Positions 53,624-62,352 of a stretch of DNA of 64,000 nucleotides are shown here, one piece after another (position 1 is the stretch's first letter; each line of letters begins with the position of its first letter). Origin of the DNA: an uncultured Bacteriovorax sp. (lineage in GTDB: Bacteria > Bdellovibrionota > Bacteriovoracia > Bacteriovoracales > Bacteriovoracaceae). The notes under the pieces are model-generated. The model ran no database searches. It was not told the DNA's origin and saw only the letters and a list, made by a program, of their open reading frames with translations. The position numbers and the translations under genes are program-made. The stretch is from positions 12,437 through 76,436 of the forward strand of contig CAMLKK010000013.1 in assembly GCA_946480715.1 (NCBI GenBank), read 5' to 3'.

Positions 53624-55087
53624 TTAGCGCTTAAGATCTAAAACAGTTTTAAACATTTCATCAGCTGTCTGCATGATTTTAGCAGAGGCCTGATACGCAT
53701 GTTGATATCTAACCATATTAGCGGTCTCTTCATCGATAGAAACACCAGTCAATCGCTCACGAATACTGTTTGCTTGAGCAAGAATACCTGTCGATTGTTC
53801 AGCATCTAAACGTGCTTTCCCAGTTTCTAATCCGATACCACCAATCATCTGAAGATATTTTTCTTCAAGAGTAACGTTTCCTTCACCCGAAATTCTTTCG
53901 TGTTGAAGTTTTGAAATAGCAATAGCTACACGGTTATCACCAGGAGCATTCGGCGCGAGTGATGCTGAAATATTTGTGAGATCTTTTTTTACAGCATCTG
54001 AAAGATCGATCATGTTAGATGCATCTTCAACTTCTAATGGTTGTTTAAAGAAATCTAAACCTGTTGTTGGGCCTTTTGAATCCACTGGTGAAGGTTGTCC
54101 ATCTTCTCCAATCTTGATTGTTCTATTAACGAAACCTTGGCGGTGAATCGTATTGACCGAAGTCATGAATTGATACGCAATACCGTCGATGTCTTGTTGT
54201 AAGCGTTTAATATCTTCGTTACGAACTTTAACAACAGCAGCTAACGAACCACCTTGAAATTTGTCTGTAATTTTTTGTGAAGGACGATCTTTAAGAACGA
54301 TTTCAACGGAGCCGTTCATATTGTTTGTCGAATCGTTTTTGTTTTTACTGATTGTTGCGAGCTCTTGAACATTCAGACCTGTAATCAGCGTACCAATTCC
54401 TTGAGCTGTTACAACGAAACGATTTCTTTCATCACTGTAAGTATGAATTTTAAAGTGCTCAGATAAATGCCTGAGGGCCAGATCGCGTTGATCGCGAAGA
54501 TCTCCCGTCTCACCTTGAGCAGATTCTATTGTCGAAATTTTTCCGTTTAAATCGGCAACATGGTGGAGGAGTTGATTGATGTCGGCGACAGAAGTTTGAA
54601 TTTTTCTGTCGATACTGATGGCCTGCTCGTCGAGCGTTCCACGAATACGTCTGAAGTCTTTTACAACCAGGCTTGCATTGTCGCGAACAACGGAACGAAT
54701 GGTCTCATTTTCAGGTTGATTCGCTAGCTCACGAAACGAGTTAAAGAATTTGTTCAAAACCTGGTTAAGTCCATCGGAATCTAGTTCATTAAAAATATTT
54801 TCAACTTGCTCTAAGTTTTCGCTGCGAGCTTCGTAATATTTATTACTGCCAATAGCATTGTTTAAACGTTTGTCGACGAATTCATCGTTGAAGCGATTTA
54901 CACCATCAACTTTAACACCTGTACCTTGAACGAATCCACCTACAGAAACAGGAATGGCCGTCGACTGCATAACACGCTGGCGAGAGTATCCTTCAGTGTT
55001 CACGTTAGACAAGTTGTGACCGGTCACCTCAAGTGACTTCTTAGAAGCTGAAAGTCCGGTTCTACCTATGCCTAATAAATCAGCCAT
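53624..55087 (-). CDS. flgK: Flagellar hook-associated protein 1
   Basis: FlgK joins the hook to FlgL. The 487 residues begin with GRTGLSASKKSLEVTGHNLS and NVNTEGYSRQRVM, the typical N-terminal motif, and end with TANMVRYQHAYQASAKIMQT and ADEMFKTVLDL. The middle contains expected large insertions (120-360) of the outer domains. It precedes flgL and follows flgN, its export chaperone. Confidence 0.96.
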   Translation of the reverse strand: MADLLGIGRTGLSASKKSLEVTGHNLSNVNTEGYSRQRVMQSTAIPVSVGGFVQGTGVKVDGVNRFNDEFVDKRLNNAIGSNKYYEARSENLEQVENIFNELDSDGLNQVLNKFFNSFRELANQPENETIRSVVRDNASLVVKDFRRIRGTLDEQAISIDRKIQTSVADINQLLHHVADLNGKISTIESAQGETGDLRDQRDLALRHLSEHFKIHTYSDERNRFVVTAQGIGTLITGLNVQELATISKNKNDSTNNMNGSVEIVLKDRPSQKITDKFQGGSLAAVVKVRNEDIKRLQQDIDGIAYQFMTSVNTIHRQGFVNRTIKIGEDGQPSPVDSKGPTTGLDFFKQPLEVEDASNMIDLSDAVKKDLTNISASLAPNAPGDNRVAIAISKLQHERISGEGNVTLEEKYLQMIGGIGLETGKARLDAEQSTGILAQANSIRERLTGVSIDEETANMVRYQHAYQASAKIMQTADEMFKTVLDLKR

Positions 55088-55095
55088 CTCTTTCC

Positions 55096-55602
55096 TTAGC
55101 GGGAGCTCATGCTCGTAGCAGATCCTTTTGATGTATAACTGGAGAAATTTTTCTCGCCAGTCGCTTCAATACGAATTTGCTGGAGTGAGTGCAGGGCCTT
55201 ATTAATAAAAAGTTGGTTGCGCTTGTTTTGAGCTTGAATCTTGCCGATAATATCCAGCAAGAGGGCATTGAAACGGAAGAGGTGTTTTTGATTGCTTTCC
55301 ACTTCATATTCAGTCATCACTTCAATCAGTGATGAAACGCTATCAATAACTCTATCTGGATACAGTTCATTGACTTCAACAATAAGATCACGGCGAATAA
55401 GTTCTAATGTTCCAATTCGCTTAATGCATTCGTTTTTTTCTTGGATTTTAGCTTCTAGTAAATCTAGTTCACTTTGAAGCAAAAGAGTGTATTCATCACA
55501 TGTGAGATTGAAGAGTTCATTGTGCTCTTCACAGAACTGTTTCCACAGATCTGTCATTTGAAAATAGAGTAGAGCGAGCTTTTCATTCATTCGATGATCC
55601 AT
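55096..55602 (-). CDS. flgN: FlgN-type export chaperone
   Basis: A 168-residue helical protein in the place of FlgN, the chaperone that protects FlgK and FlgL before export. Charged coiled helices (LLEAKIQEKNECIKRIG, EVESNQKHLFRFNALLLDI, QAQNKRNQLFINKALHSL) fit the fold; sequence identity in the family is always low, so the call depends on position between flgM and flgK. The start may be four codons in (ATG at 55590), where GGA stands at better distance. Confidence 0.75.
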   Translation of the reverse strand: MDHRMNEKLALLYFQMTDLWKQFCEEHNELFNLTCDEYTLLLQSELDLLEAKIQEKNECIKRIGTLELIRRDLIVEVNELYPDRVIDSVSSLIEVMTEYEVESNQKHLFRFNALLLDIIGKIQAQNKRNQLFINKALHSLQQIRIEATGEKNFSSYTSKGSATSMSSR

Positions 55603-55627
55603 CCTAGATATCGATAAGGTTAACGAC

Positions 55628-55945
55628 TTAGAACTCTTGTTCTAAGATTTTATCAGCTAGTCCGTCGTAATCTACTTTGTAACTTCCTGCTTGAATTTGA
55701 GATTTTAATCTAGCGATTTTTTCTGAGTTATCAATCTCTGGAGCAGCATCAGCTACTTTTTTAATTCTAGAAAAATCTTTAATCGCGTCTGGAATGTCTA
55801 CTTTAGAATCAGAACGTGAAAATGCTTCAAGTTCATTTTTACGTGATTCTGAATTACGTTTTAAGTTGGCGTTTCCAACTTTTCCCGTTTCTTTTTTATT
55901 CGGAAGAAAAATCGAGCGTGATGAAGTGCTGTCGATAGTGCTCAT
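55628..55945 (-). CDS. flgM: Anti-sigma-28 factor FlgM
   Basis: FlgM binds FliA (sigma-28) until the hook is complete, then is exported. The 105 residues have a disordered N-terminus and a C-terminal FliA-binding part with EKIARLKSQIQAGSYKVDYD and GLADKILEQEF, the standard FlgM signature. It overlaps the rod-binding gene upstream by 4 bases. A FliA gene is not in the window; one candidate FliA promoter is at 20.7 kb. Confidence 0.9.
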   Translation of the reverse strand: MSTIDSTSSRSIFLPNKKETGKVGNANLKRNSESRKNELEAFSRSDSKVDIPDAIKDFSRIKKVADAAPEIDNSEKIARLKSQIQAGSYKVDYDGLADKILEQEF

Positions 55946-56460
55946 TTTAAGACTCCTTCTTCATGTCCGTCACCTTGTTGGGTTTCTGACACCGGGGATG
56001 AATCATTCTTCCCCATTTGTATTGTATCAACTTTTTTGTCCATTTTGTAGCTAGGCAAATTGTGGTGAAGACGATTTGCTTGGGCCTCATATTGCTTCAG
56101 CGCCATCTCGTTTCTCATCCGTTTAGGATAGATTTGATCAAGGATCATCTCTTGTAAACCAAGGTTATTTTGCTGGGCCATCGCCTTAGCTCTTTCAGAT
56201 GTTTGGAGTGATTTGTAATAATCCATTCCACCTGAACCTTCGTCTTCTTCTCCGACTGTTCTGTTCATTTGTTGAAGCATGTACTCAGCAAATTGCTGTT
56301 CCATACTCTCGGCCACTTCTTGATATTGTTTGGGAATATACTTGCGATCATCGATCGGCTTTTGTTGCTCGAGCGAACGTGGCTTTTCTTTATCGGGAAG
56401 ATTTATTCCGCGGAATGCGGCCGTATCGTTTACACCTTTCGTGGCACTCATGGGACTCAT
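55942..56460 (-). CDS. flgJ: Rod-binding protein (FlgJ N-terminal domain only)
   Basis: The 172-residue protein has the FlgJ rod-binding motif near residue 50-110 (AESMEQQFAEYMLQQMNR, SGGMDYYKSLQTSERAKAMA) and no glucosaminidase domain. The peptidoglycan hydrolase needed for rod passage must therefore be another protein; Slt-type enzymes would be candidates. The weak hairpin between flgI and this gene (7-bp stem, no T-run) could attenuate transcription. Confidence 0.85.
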   Translation of the reverse strand: MSPMSATKGVNDTAAFRGINLPDKEKPRSLEQQKPIDDRKYIPKQYQEVAESMEQQFAEYMLQQMNRTVGEEDEGSGGMDYYKSLQTSERAKAMAQQNNLGLQEMILDQIYPKRMRNEMALKQYEAQANRLHHNLPSYKMDKKVDTIQMGKNDSSPVSETQQGDGHEEGVLK

Positions 56461-56560
56461 CCTAAGTTTTATGAGTAAAGCTCCCTATGGAAGGAGCTTC
56501 TAAAATTTTAGCACTGAAGTAAGCCAGAAAGCCAGATATAATAATTACAGAGGTACCTGA

Positions 56561-57562
56561 TTAAATCAGTTCAATTTCACCAACGAGCGCTCCGTCTCTT
56601 TTAAGTGTTTGAAAAATTGAAATCAGATCTTCCGGGCTAACCCCGAAAGCATTGAGGCTTTTGACTAATTCACCTAGAGTCGTCCCTTTTTCCATAAAGT
56701 AGACGCTTCCTTTTCCATTTTTACTATCTTCGCCCTTAACTTCGATACTCAAATCACCATGGCTGATGGCCACAGGGGATACTACAACATCTCCGCCGGC
56801 CACAATTGTTCCGGTTCTTTCATTGATAACAATTTTAGCTACTGAATCTGGATTCACTTTAAAATTTTCAATCAGGGCCATTAATTGAACGACGTTGCGT
56901 TCATATTGAGTAGGAACGATCAAATCAATTGTTGTTGAATCTTTGGCTGAAGCAAATTTTCCACCCAACTCTTCATTGATGACTTTTTCAACTCGAGCAG
57001 CAGTAGTGAAGTCTGGATTGTTCAGACTTAATCTAAGAGCATTCTTTTTTTCAAACTCAGATAAAACTTCGCGCTCAACAGTTGCTCCACTTGGAATTGT
57101 TCCAGTTGTCGCAAACTTTGCACCTTTTTTCATACCACCAATTGAAAGTGGACCAGCTCCAACAGCATAAATATTACCGTCACCAGCTTTAAGCGGAGTG
57201 ACTAAAAGAGTTCCTCCGGCCAGTGAAGAAGCATCGCCAATACTTGAAACAACCAGATCTACTTTCTGACCAACGCGAGCAAAGGGTGGAAGTTTTGCAG
57301 TCACCACAACAGCTGCCACGTTTTTTGAACTTATTTCAGTTTTAGGATTTAAACCTAATTTTTCAAACATCTTTTTTAGTGAAGTGTTGGTCACTTCACC
57401 ACCAGCATCACCGGTTCCATTTAATCCGATGACAAGCCCATAACCAATAATTGGATTTTCTCGAACACCTTTAACTGTAACGATATCTTTCAATCTTGAA
57501 GCTCCGTATGCGCTTTCAATCATGAGAAAAGACAATCCAAGAAGGAAAGGTCTAAAATTCAT
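56561..57562 (-). CDS. flgI: Flagellar P-ring protein
   Basis: FlgI forms the P-ring in the periplasm around the rod. Signal peptide cut after AYG. KDIVTVKGVRENPIIGYGLV, VIGLNGTGDA, PLKAGDGNIYAVGAGPLSIGG broken here only for length, and RTGTIVAGGDVVVSPVAIS are strongly conserved. The 333 residues are slightly shorter than the usual 365. Two bases after flgH on the same strand. Confidence 0.97.
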   Translation of the reverse strand: MNFRPFLLGLSFLMIESAYGASRLKDIVTVKGVRENPIIGYGLVIGLNGTGDAGGEVTNTSLKKMFEKLGLNPKTEISSKNVAAVVVTAKLPPFARVGQKVDLVVSSIGDASSLAGGTLLVTPLKAGDGNIYAVGAGPLSIGGMKKGAKFATTGTIPSGATVEREVLSEFEKKNALRLSLNNPDFTTAARVEKVINEELGGKFASAKDSTTIDLIVPTQYERNVVQLMALIENFKVNPDSVAKIVINERTGTIVAGGDVVVSPVAISHGDLSIEVKGEDSKNGKGSVYFMEKGTTLGELVKSLNAFGVSPEDLISIFQTLKRDGALVGEIELI

Positions 57563-57564
57563 AT

Positions 57565-58332
57565 TTACCTCACTACCGTCACGTTAGATTCAAGAATGGC
57601 GTCCGAATTGATTGTATCCTCATCAGAAATATCTCTGCGTGAAACAAGCGCCTGAACTTCAACCAGTCTTTTTCTATTTTTATAAAGAACGTTCTTACGT
57701 CCTTTAATAAGTAAGTGCTCTCTGTTGATCTCTTCAACAACAACACCAGAAATTTTATCTTGTGGACCTTGATCGATCATTTCAGCCGCAGGGGCTGCTG
57801 CTGCAGTGGTAGCAGGAGCTGAACCATCTTTAGTTTTTTCACCATCAGTTTTAGCTTTTGCTTCAAATGGATTTTCTGGAAATGCTTTTTTTAACTCTAA
57901 AGTAATTTCGCTTCTAAGTTTTGCCAGGACATTGATTTGAACAATATCTCCAGAGCTTTTGCTTTTTGATGTGGAAAACAGAAATTGATTTTGATCATTT
58001 CCAGACCATAAACTTCCATCATTTCCTTGATCAGTCAGATCACTCGCTGTAGTTCTCTTAAGGGCAACACGTTCTTCTTGATATTGTCTTTTAACAGCTG
58101 GAGCAACCAACTTTTGGCTTGCAGTGCTGACTTCGCGATTTCTTCCAGGACGATTATATTCCGAAGATGTACGACGTTTTGTATTTCTGAAACGATCAAA
58201 CTGATCATCCTTAATTTCAACTTCAGCTTCACGTTCACTTTTATCAAGGTCACGATAAATATTATCAACGTAACTTGCACAAGAAGTTAGAAGAGTAAGA
58301 GAGCCTAGAATAAAAAGTTTCGTCAATTTCAT
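57565..58332 (-). CDS. flgH: Flagellar L-ring protein, divergent
   Basis: FlgH is the outer-membrane L-ring lipoprotein. Lipobox LLTSC (Cys18). The core GSLWSGNDQNQFLFSTSKSK and GDIVQINVLAKL correspond to the family's GSLW and GDI-x-I; VVVEEINREHLLIKG, KRLVEVQALVSRRDI and NTINSDAI-like DTINSDAILESN match the C-terminal strands. Unusual: a long charged and Ala/Pro-rich linker (residues 95-200) and no C-terminal GWLxR segment. The order flgA-flgH-flgI is normal, so it is a genuine if divergent FlgH. Confidence 0.88.
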   Translation of the reverse strand: MKLTKLFILGSLTLLTSCASYVDNIYRDLDKSEREAEVEIKDDQFDRFRNTKRRTSSEYNRPGRNREVSTASQKLVAPAVKRQYQEERVALKRTTASDLTDQGNDGSLWSGNDQNQFLFSTSKSKSSGDIVQINVLAKLRSEITLELKKAFPENPFEAKAKTDGEKTKDGSAPATTAAAAPAAEMIDQGPQDKISGVVVEEINREHLLIKGRKNVLYKNRKRLVEVQALVSRRDISDEDTINSDAILESNVTVVR

Positions 58333-59219
58333 AGTTCAATCACCACTTTGTTGTAATCAATGACCTTTCCGGCAATGAGTTTATTGTTTGGACCTTTAAG
58401 TTCTACAATTTCGCCGAAACGAGCAGAGCGCACTGGCATTGCAGATTTTTGTAATGAAATGTTGTTAGCTTTTAACTGCACATTAACAGGTGTTCCGAAA
58501 TTAATGAGGTTCACCGGTTGAAGATCCATGTTAGATACAACAGCACCTTGAAGAAGAGTTCTGTTTGATTTGTAAAAATGAATATTATCCAGTGTTGTTA
58601 AAGCATTGTCGGGAGTCATTGTAAGAACTTCATCGATGTAAAAATCATTAGAGTCCAGTGCTTTTTGTTGAAAGCTTATTGAACGTTTTGCTTTTACGAC
58701 TTTTAATTTGGCCATAACTTTAGAAGCAAACCAAATTGTGCGTGATGAATTATCAGCAATGTTAATGATGTTCAATTTTACGTTTTTTTCTCCAAAGCTT
58801 TGACAAGAGTCACAGACAGCTTGAAGAGTTTCGCCTTCAACTAATCCCACAGAAGAAAGATTGTTTAATGAGCGTGCTTGCGTGAAATAGAGGTTCGTTC
58901 CAGGAACAAGTTGGTCACGCAATGTTGAGTTTAATTCTAAAAATGACAGTCTTTTTGTAGGAAACTGAATATCAAGAGTAGGAAACTCTTTTTGCAATTC
59001 ACGTTTTAATAAATCAGAGCCGACTGTCCCTTGAGAGCTTGAAACAAAGCTTGTAAGTTTCGAATTAATTTCGGCCGGGCAATCAGATTGTCTGATCACA
59101 TCTTTTGCCTGCAATGTTTGATTTTGATCGAGACGATAAACTTTTGTGAAGAGTTCAATAGAACATTCTTCACCAAAAGCGCTTAACGAAATTAAAGATA
59201 ATAAGAGAAATTTTTTCAT
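58329..59219 (-). CDS. flgA: Flagella basal body P-ring formation chaperone FlgA
   Basis: FlgA is the periplasmic chaperone for FlgI polymerisation. A signal peptide precedes Cys19. The C-terminal SAF-like region (NFGTPVNVQLKANNISLQ, SAMPVRSARFGEIVELKG, IAGKVIDYNKVVIEL) is typical; the N-terminal half (30-150) is extended. The 296 residues exceed the usual 220. Overlaps flgH start by 4 bases. Confidence 0.9.
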   Translation of the reverse strand: MKKFLLLSLISLSAFGEECSIELFTKVYRLDQNQTLQAKDVIRQSDCPAEINSKLTSFVSSSQGTVGSDLLKRELQKEFPTLDIQFPTKRLSFLELNSTLRDQLVPGTNLYFTQARSLNNLSSVGLVEGETLQAVCDSCQSFGEKNVKLNIINIADNSSRTIWFASKVMAKLKVVKAKRSISFQQKALDSNDFYIDEVLTMTPDNALTTLDNIHFYKSNRTLLQGAVVSNMDLQPVNLINFGTPVNVQLKANNISLQKSAMPVRSARFGEIVELKGPNNKLIAGKVIDYNKVVIEL

Positions 59220-59227
59220 TAACTTTA

Positions 59228-60070
59228 TTACCTAATGTTGTTAATTGTTTGCATCATCTGATCAGCAACACCCATTACTTTTGAGTTCATCTCATAAGCT
59301 CTTTGAGCACGAATGAGATCAGTCATTTCAGTCATAGGGCTCACGTTAGAAGCTTCAAGAGCTCCTTGCATAAGTGGTCCAGCATTATCATTGCCAGCAA
59401 CACCTTGAACGGGTTGGCCGCTTGAAAGAGAAACTTGATAAAGGTTCATCCCAGAATTTTTTAAACCAACCGGGTTTACAAATGTGAAGACGGGGATTTG
59501 TCCTACTTCGCTCGGTTCATTTTGTCCTTTAATGTAAGCATCGACTCTGCCGTTTTCAGCAATGTTTACGCTTGCTGTATTCGGAGGAAAGCTTAAACCT
59601 GGATAAACTTTGTAACCTTGTTTGTTCACAAGAGTTCCAGTTGCATCGACGTTAAAGGCGCCATCACGAGTGAATTTCAATTCACCATTAGGCATGATGA
59701 TTCCAAAAAATCCTTCGCCGTTTACCATTAAATCGAAAGGGTTGTTGGTAATTTGAGGAGCACCTACTGTGAATTCTTTTCTAATGGCAGAAACACGTGA
59801 ACCAGAACCAACTTGTGTACCAACATTGTACTGAGTTGTTGCCGAAGAACGTGCACCTGCTTCTTGAATAGTCTCATAATTGAGATCATCAATTTCCGTT
59901 CTTCCTCGTTTAAATCCAGTCGTATTAACGTTAGCGATGTTGTTTGAGATAGTGTTGACGTTTGTTTCCTGAGAACTCATGCCAGAAGCTGCCGTGTGAA
60001 GGGCCTTAAGCATTGCCTGAGCTTCTTGTAAGCCCGCAAATGCAATCAACACTAGAAGTAAATTTCTCAA
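59228..60070 (-). CDS. flgG: Flagellar distal rod protein
   Basis: FlgG makes the distal rod. From residue 20 on it is canonical (MLKALHTAASGMSSQET, NTISNNIANVNTTGFKRGRT, GEGFFGIIMPNG, TRDGAFNVDATGTLVNKQGY, EASNVSPMTEMTDLIRAQRA), and from there the length is 261, the family norm. The frame, however, opens at a TTG with GAGG seven bases upstream, adding MRNLLLVLIAFAGLQEAQA, which looks like a cleavable signal peptide. FlgG is normally exported by the flagellar type III system without one. Either the true start is the ATG at 60013 (weak ribosome site) or the protein is unusual. Confidence 0.93.
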   Translation of the reverse strand: MRNLLLVLIAFAGLQEAQAMLKALHTAASGMSSQETNVNTISNNIANVNTTGFKRGRTEIDDLNYETIQEAGARSSATTQYNVGTQVGSGSRVSAIRKEFTVGAPQITNNPFDLMVNGEGFFGIIMPNGELKFTRDGAFNVDATGTLVNKQGYKVYPGLSFPPNTASVNIAENGRVDAYIKGQNEPSEVGQIPVFTFVNPVGLKNSGMNLYQVSLSSGQPVQGVAGNDNAGPLMQGALEASNVSPMTEMTDLIRAQRAYEMNSKVMGVADQMMQTINNIR

Positions 60071-60081
60071 CTCAAACCTCG

Positions 60082-60912
60082 CTAAAATTTAGATATTTCG
60101 TTTACCGCTTTCGCACTTAATGAATCGTAGTTCTTGATTGCTCTTTGAATGGATTCAAAAGTTCTATTAGCGTTAATTAAGTTAGACATTTCAGAAATAG
60201 CGTTCACATTTGACTGCTCAACAAAACCCTGATGAACACTTGTTTTAAGATCACCCACTTTAACATTGGTTTGATCCGGATTTATAAAGAGGGAATGTCC
60301 TTCTTTCTTTAAAGCATGAACGTCTTTAAATTCAGTGAGTGCGAGTGAGCCGACTTTATTATCACCGCTAAAAACTTCACCTTCTAAGCTAATAGAAAAT
60401 TTCGATCCACCAACATTAATAACTCGTGAATCCGGTGAAGCCGCTAAAGTCATGGTTCCATCCGGATTAGCTATCGGTGGAGCGTCTTTAGAGAGAACAA
60501 AAAAACCTTGATCAGTCACAAGCTTACCTTCGTTATTAATGCTAAAACTTCCTTTGCGTGAATAACGAACACCGTTTGGAGTCAGGACTTCAAAAAATCC
60601 AGGTCCATTCAGAGCATTATCAAAAGCATTTCCCGTTGGAGTGAGTTGCCCTTGTTCATGCAAAGTATAAGTTCCATCGACTTTAACAAAAGAGTCTTCG
60701 GCGTTGTAGCTGCGGTAAAAATCGTCCGGTTTGAATTCTTTTTGAGGAAGGTCAACTTCTTGAGGCTTTTCTAAAGCCGCTAGATATTCTTTGAAAACGA
60801 CTTGGTCTTTTTTAAATCCAGGAGTGTTGGCATTGGCCACATTATTGGCAATTGTTTCAACATTACGTTGCTGAGCAATCGCTCCTGATAATGGTACCCA
60901 TAACTCTCTCAA
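60082..60912 (-). CDS. flgF: Flagellar proximal rod protein
   Basis: FlgF is a rod protein of the FlgE/F/G family. ETIANNVANANTPGFKKDQV at the N-terminus, YTLHEQGQLTPTGNAFDNAL, GPGFFEVLTPNGVRYSRKGS, and the C-terminal EQSNVNAISEMSNLINANRT are classical. The start is TTG with AAGGAGGG about six bases upstream. It is the first gene of the flagellar operon, 38 bases downstream of a sigma-54-like promoter. Confidence 0.95.
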   Translation of the reverse strand: MRELWVPLSGAIAQQRNVETIANNVANANTPGFKKDQVVFKEYLAALEKPQEVDLPQKEFKPDDFYRSYNAEDSFVKVDGTYTLHEQGQLTPTGNAFDNALNGPGFFEVLTPNGVRYSRKGSFSINNEGKLVTDQGFFVLSKDAPPIANPDGTMTLAASPDSRVINVGGSKFSISLEGEVFSGDNKVGSLALTEFKDVHALKKEGHSLFINPDQTNVKVGDLKTSVHQGFVEQSNVNAISEMSNLINANRTFESIQRAIKNYDSLSAKAVNEISKF

Positions 60913-60949
60913 AATTCCCTCCTTGGAATTTAGTCGTCTATTTAACTAT

Positions 60950-60965
60950 AGCTTGCTGAGTGCCA
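60950..60965 (-). promoter_or_regulatory. Sigma-54-like promoter of the flagellar operon
   Basis: On the minus strand TGGCACTCAGCAAGCT matches TGGCAC-N5-TTGCW with the invariant GG and GC ten bases apart; AA replaces TT before GC. The start of transcription would be near 60940, about 28 bases before flgF's TTG. It is the most plausible promoter for the operon that ends at fliW. Confidence 0.6.
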
Positions 60966-61029
60966 AATTCTCTACATAGGTAAATTTGTCCCTCTCAAAT
61001 GTCTTCCAAGTAAGTCGTTGATAATGTAT

Positions 61030-61069
61030 CTTTAAGGAATAAAATCGCAGGAAAAAAATGTCCTTAAAG
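61030..61069. repeat. 9-bp inverted repeat between flgF and xseB
   Basis: CTTTAAGGA and TCCTTAAAG are perfectly complementary with 22 bases between. The position between divergent operons suggests an operator or RNA hairpin. The same nonamer CTTTAAGGA also occurs once at 20734-20742, ahead of the LysM lipoprotein. Confidence 0.45.
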
Positions 61070-61132
61070 GCGCTGTATTTTTGACACGTCTTACTGGTGC
61101 AAAAGAGTAAGTCTTTAACCAACAGGTGAATT

Positions 61133-61339
61133 ATGGCCACTAAGAAATCTTTTGAAGAATCTTTAAAACAGCTGGAAAATATAGTCTCGAAACTAGAATC
61201 AGGCGAACTCGCACTTGAGCAAAGTTTAGAGCAATTTGAAATTGGGACTAAACTTTACAAAGAATGCAAAGAACAGCTTTCTGTAGCAGAGAAAAAAATC
61301 GCCTTGCTGACAGAAAGTCTGAAAGAAGAAGAACTTTAA
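61133..61339 (+). CDS. xseB: Exodeoxyribonuclease VII small subunit
   Basis: XseB pairs with XseA to degrade single-stranded DNA. The 68 residues are standard: KKSFEESLKQLENIVSKLES followed by GELALEQSLEQFEIGTKLYK and a charged tail. CAGGTGA lies before the ATG. The xseA gene is not in the window. The stop overlaps the start of the next gene by one base. Confidence 0.95.
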   Translation: MATKKSFEESLKQLENIVSKLESGELALEQSLEQFEIGTKLYKECKEQLSVAEKKIALLTESLKEEEL

Positions 61340-62343
61340 TGAAGTCACTTTTCGTAATCATACTCTTACTCGCTTTTACAACAGCGTGTTCATCCCTTAA
61401 AAGGCCAAACTCCAAAAATGATCAAAGCATTCAGCATGATCAAGTTGATCTTGGTTTAGAAGGTACAATTCCACTTCATGAAAGTGCACCAGTCATTGCT
61501 CCTAATGAAGAAACCGTGCGAATCGGTGAGCGCGGTGGGGATATTTACTCTGATTCAGAAGCTGGAGAGCTCAATCAGGCCGTAAGTCGCAAACTGCGAG
61601 TAGGATTGAGTTTAGGGCCAGGACTATATCGCGCTCTCAATTATGTATCCTTATTAAAATATCTTGAAAGACAATCATTGGCTCCTCAACTTATAACGGG
61701 AACAGATTTCGGAGCTATTGTAGCTGCGATGTATGCGCACGGAATGACACCAGAAGCGATCGAGTGGAACTTCTATAGATATTTTCGAGAAAAAGGAAAT
61801 CATAGACCTTATGAAGAAGAATGGTTTGAAGACTTAGATCGTTTGTTGCTTGATAAATTCAAATCTAAGAATATTCAGGATGCGAACAAAAAACTCTATC
61901 TCACACTCTATAATGCTAAAACGAAGAAAACATATTATTTCGACAAAGGTAATACTCGCGAATTGCTTTTAAAGAATTTTACTTTCAAAAAAGGAAAGGC
62001 GGGTTCATATACAGCAGCTTTTCAAAATGAAGTTTTCAATCCGAAGTTGATGAATCGTTTAGGGGCTGATTTCACTATTGGGGCTGATGTTCTCGGAAAC
62101 AGTTTTGATTTTGAAGACTCCAGTGAGTTCCTGGTAGGGATTTATGGCCGTGCTGCTGGAAAAATCAGCAGAGAAAAGAAAGGATTCGATTACTTTTTCC
62201 CACTGCCACTGACTTCAAAAGAATTAGACTCTACTCAAAATGGAGCTTCTTCGCTCATGAAGACTCAAGAATATCTTGATAAACAAACGACTCAATTAAA
62301 AAAACAAGTACAACTTAAAATGTCTGCCAACGTGGCTCAATAG
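61339..62343 (+). CDS. Patatin-like lipoprotein without catalytic serine
   Basis: A 334-residue lipoprotein (lipobox TTAC, Cys17). Starting at the ATG that overlaps the xseB stop. The patatin fold is recognisable: LRVGLSLGPGLYRALNYVSL (glycine-rich oxyanion loop, residues 92-100), then GTDFGAIVAAMYAHGMTPEA where active patatins read GTSxGA. The serine is Asp123, and no DGG motif for the catalytic Asp is seen. It is probably a pseudophospholipase at the envelope. Followed by a class A PBP. Confidence 0.65.
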   Translation: MKSLFVIILLLAFTTACSSLKRPNSKNDQSIQHDQVDLGLEGTIPLHESAPVIAPNEETVRIGERGGDIYSDSEAGELNQAVSRKLRVGLSLGPGLYRALNYVSLLKYLERQSLAPQLITGTDFGAIVAAMYAHGMTPEAIEWNFYRYFREKGNHRPYEEEWFEDLDRLLLDKFKSKNIQDANKKLYLTLYNAKTKKTYYFDKGNTRELLLKNFTFKKGKAGSYTAAFQNEVFNPKLMNRLGADFTIGADVLGNSFDFEDSSEFLVGIYGRAAGKISREKKGFDYFFPLPLTSKELDSTQNGASSLMKTQEYLDKQTTQLKKQVQLKMSANVAQ

Positions 62344-62352
62344 GATTAGTTA

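Noticed and set aside
56461..56560. Hairpin AAGCTCC/GGGAGCTT between flgI and flgJ as a terminator
   Set aside because: No T-run follows, and the flagellar genes continue on the same strand; at most an attenuator.
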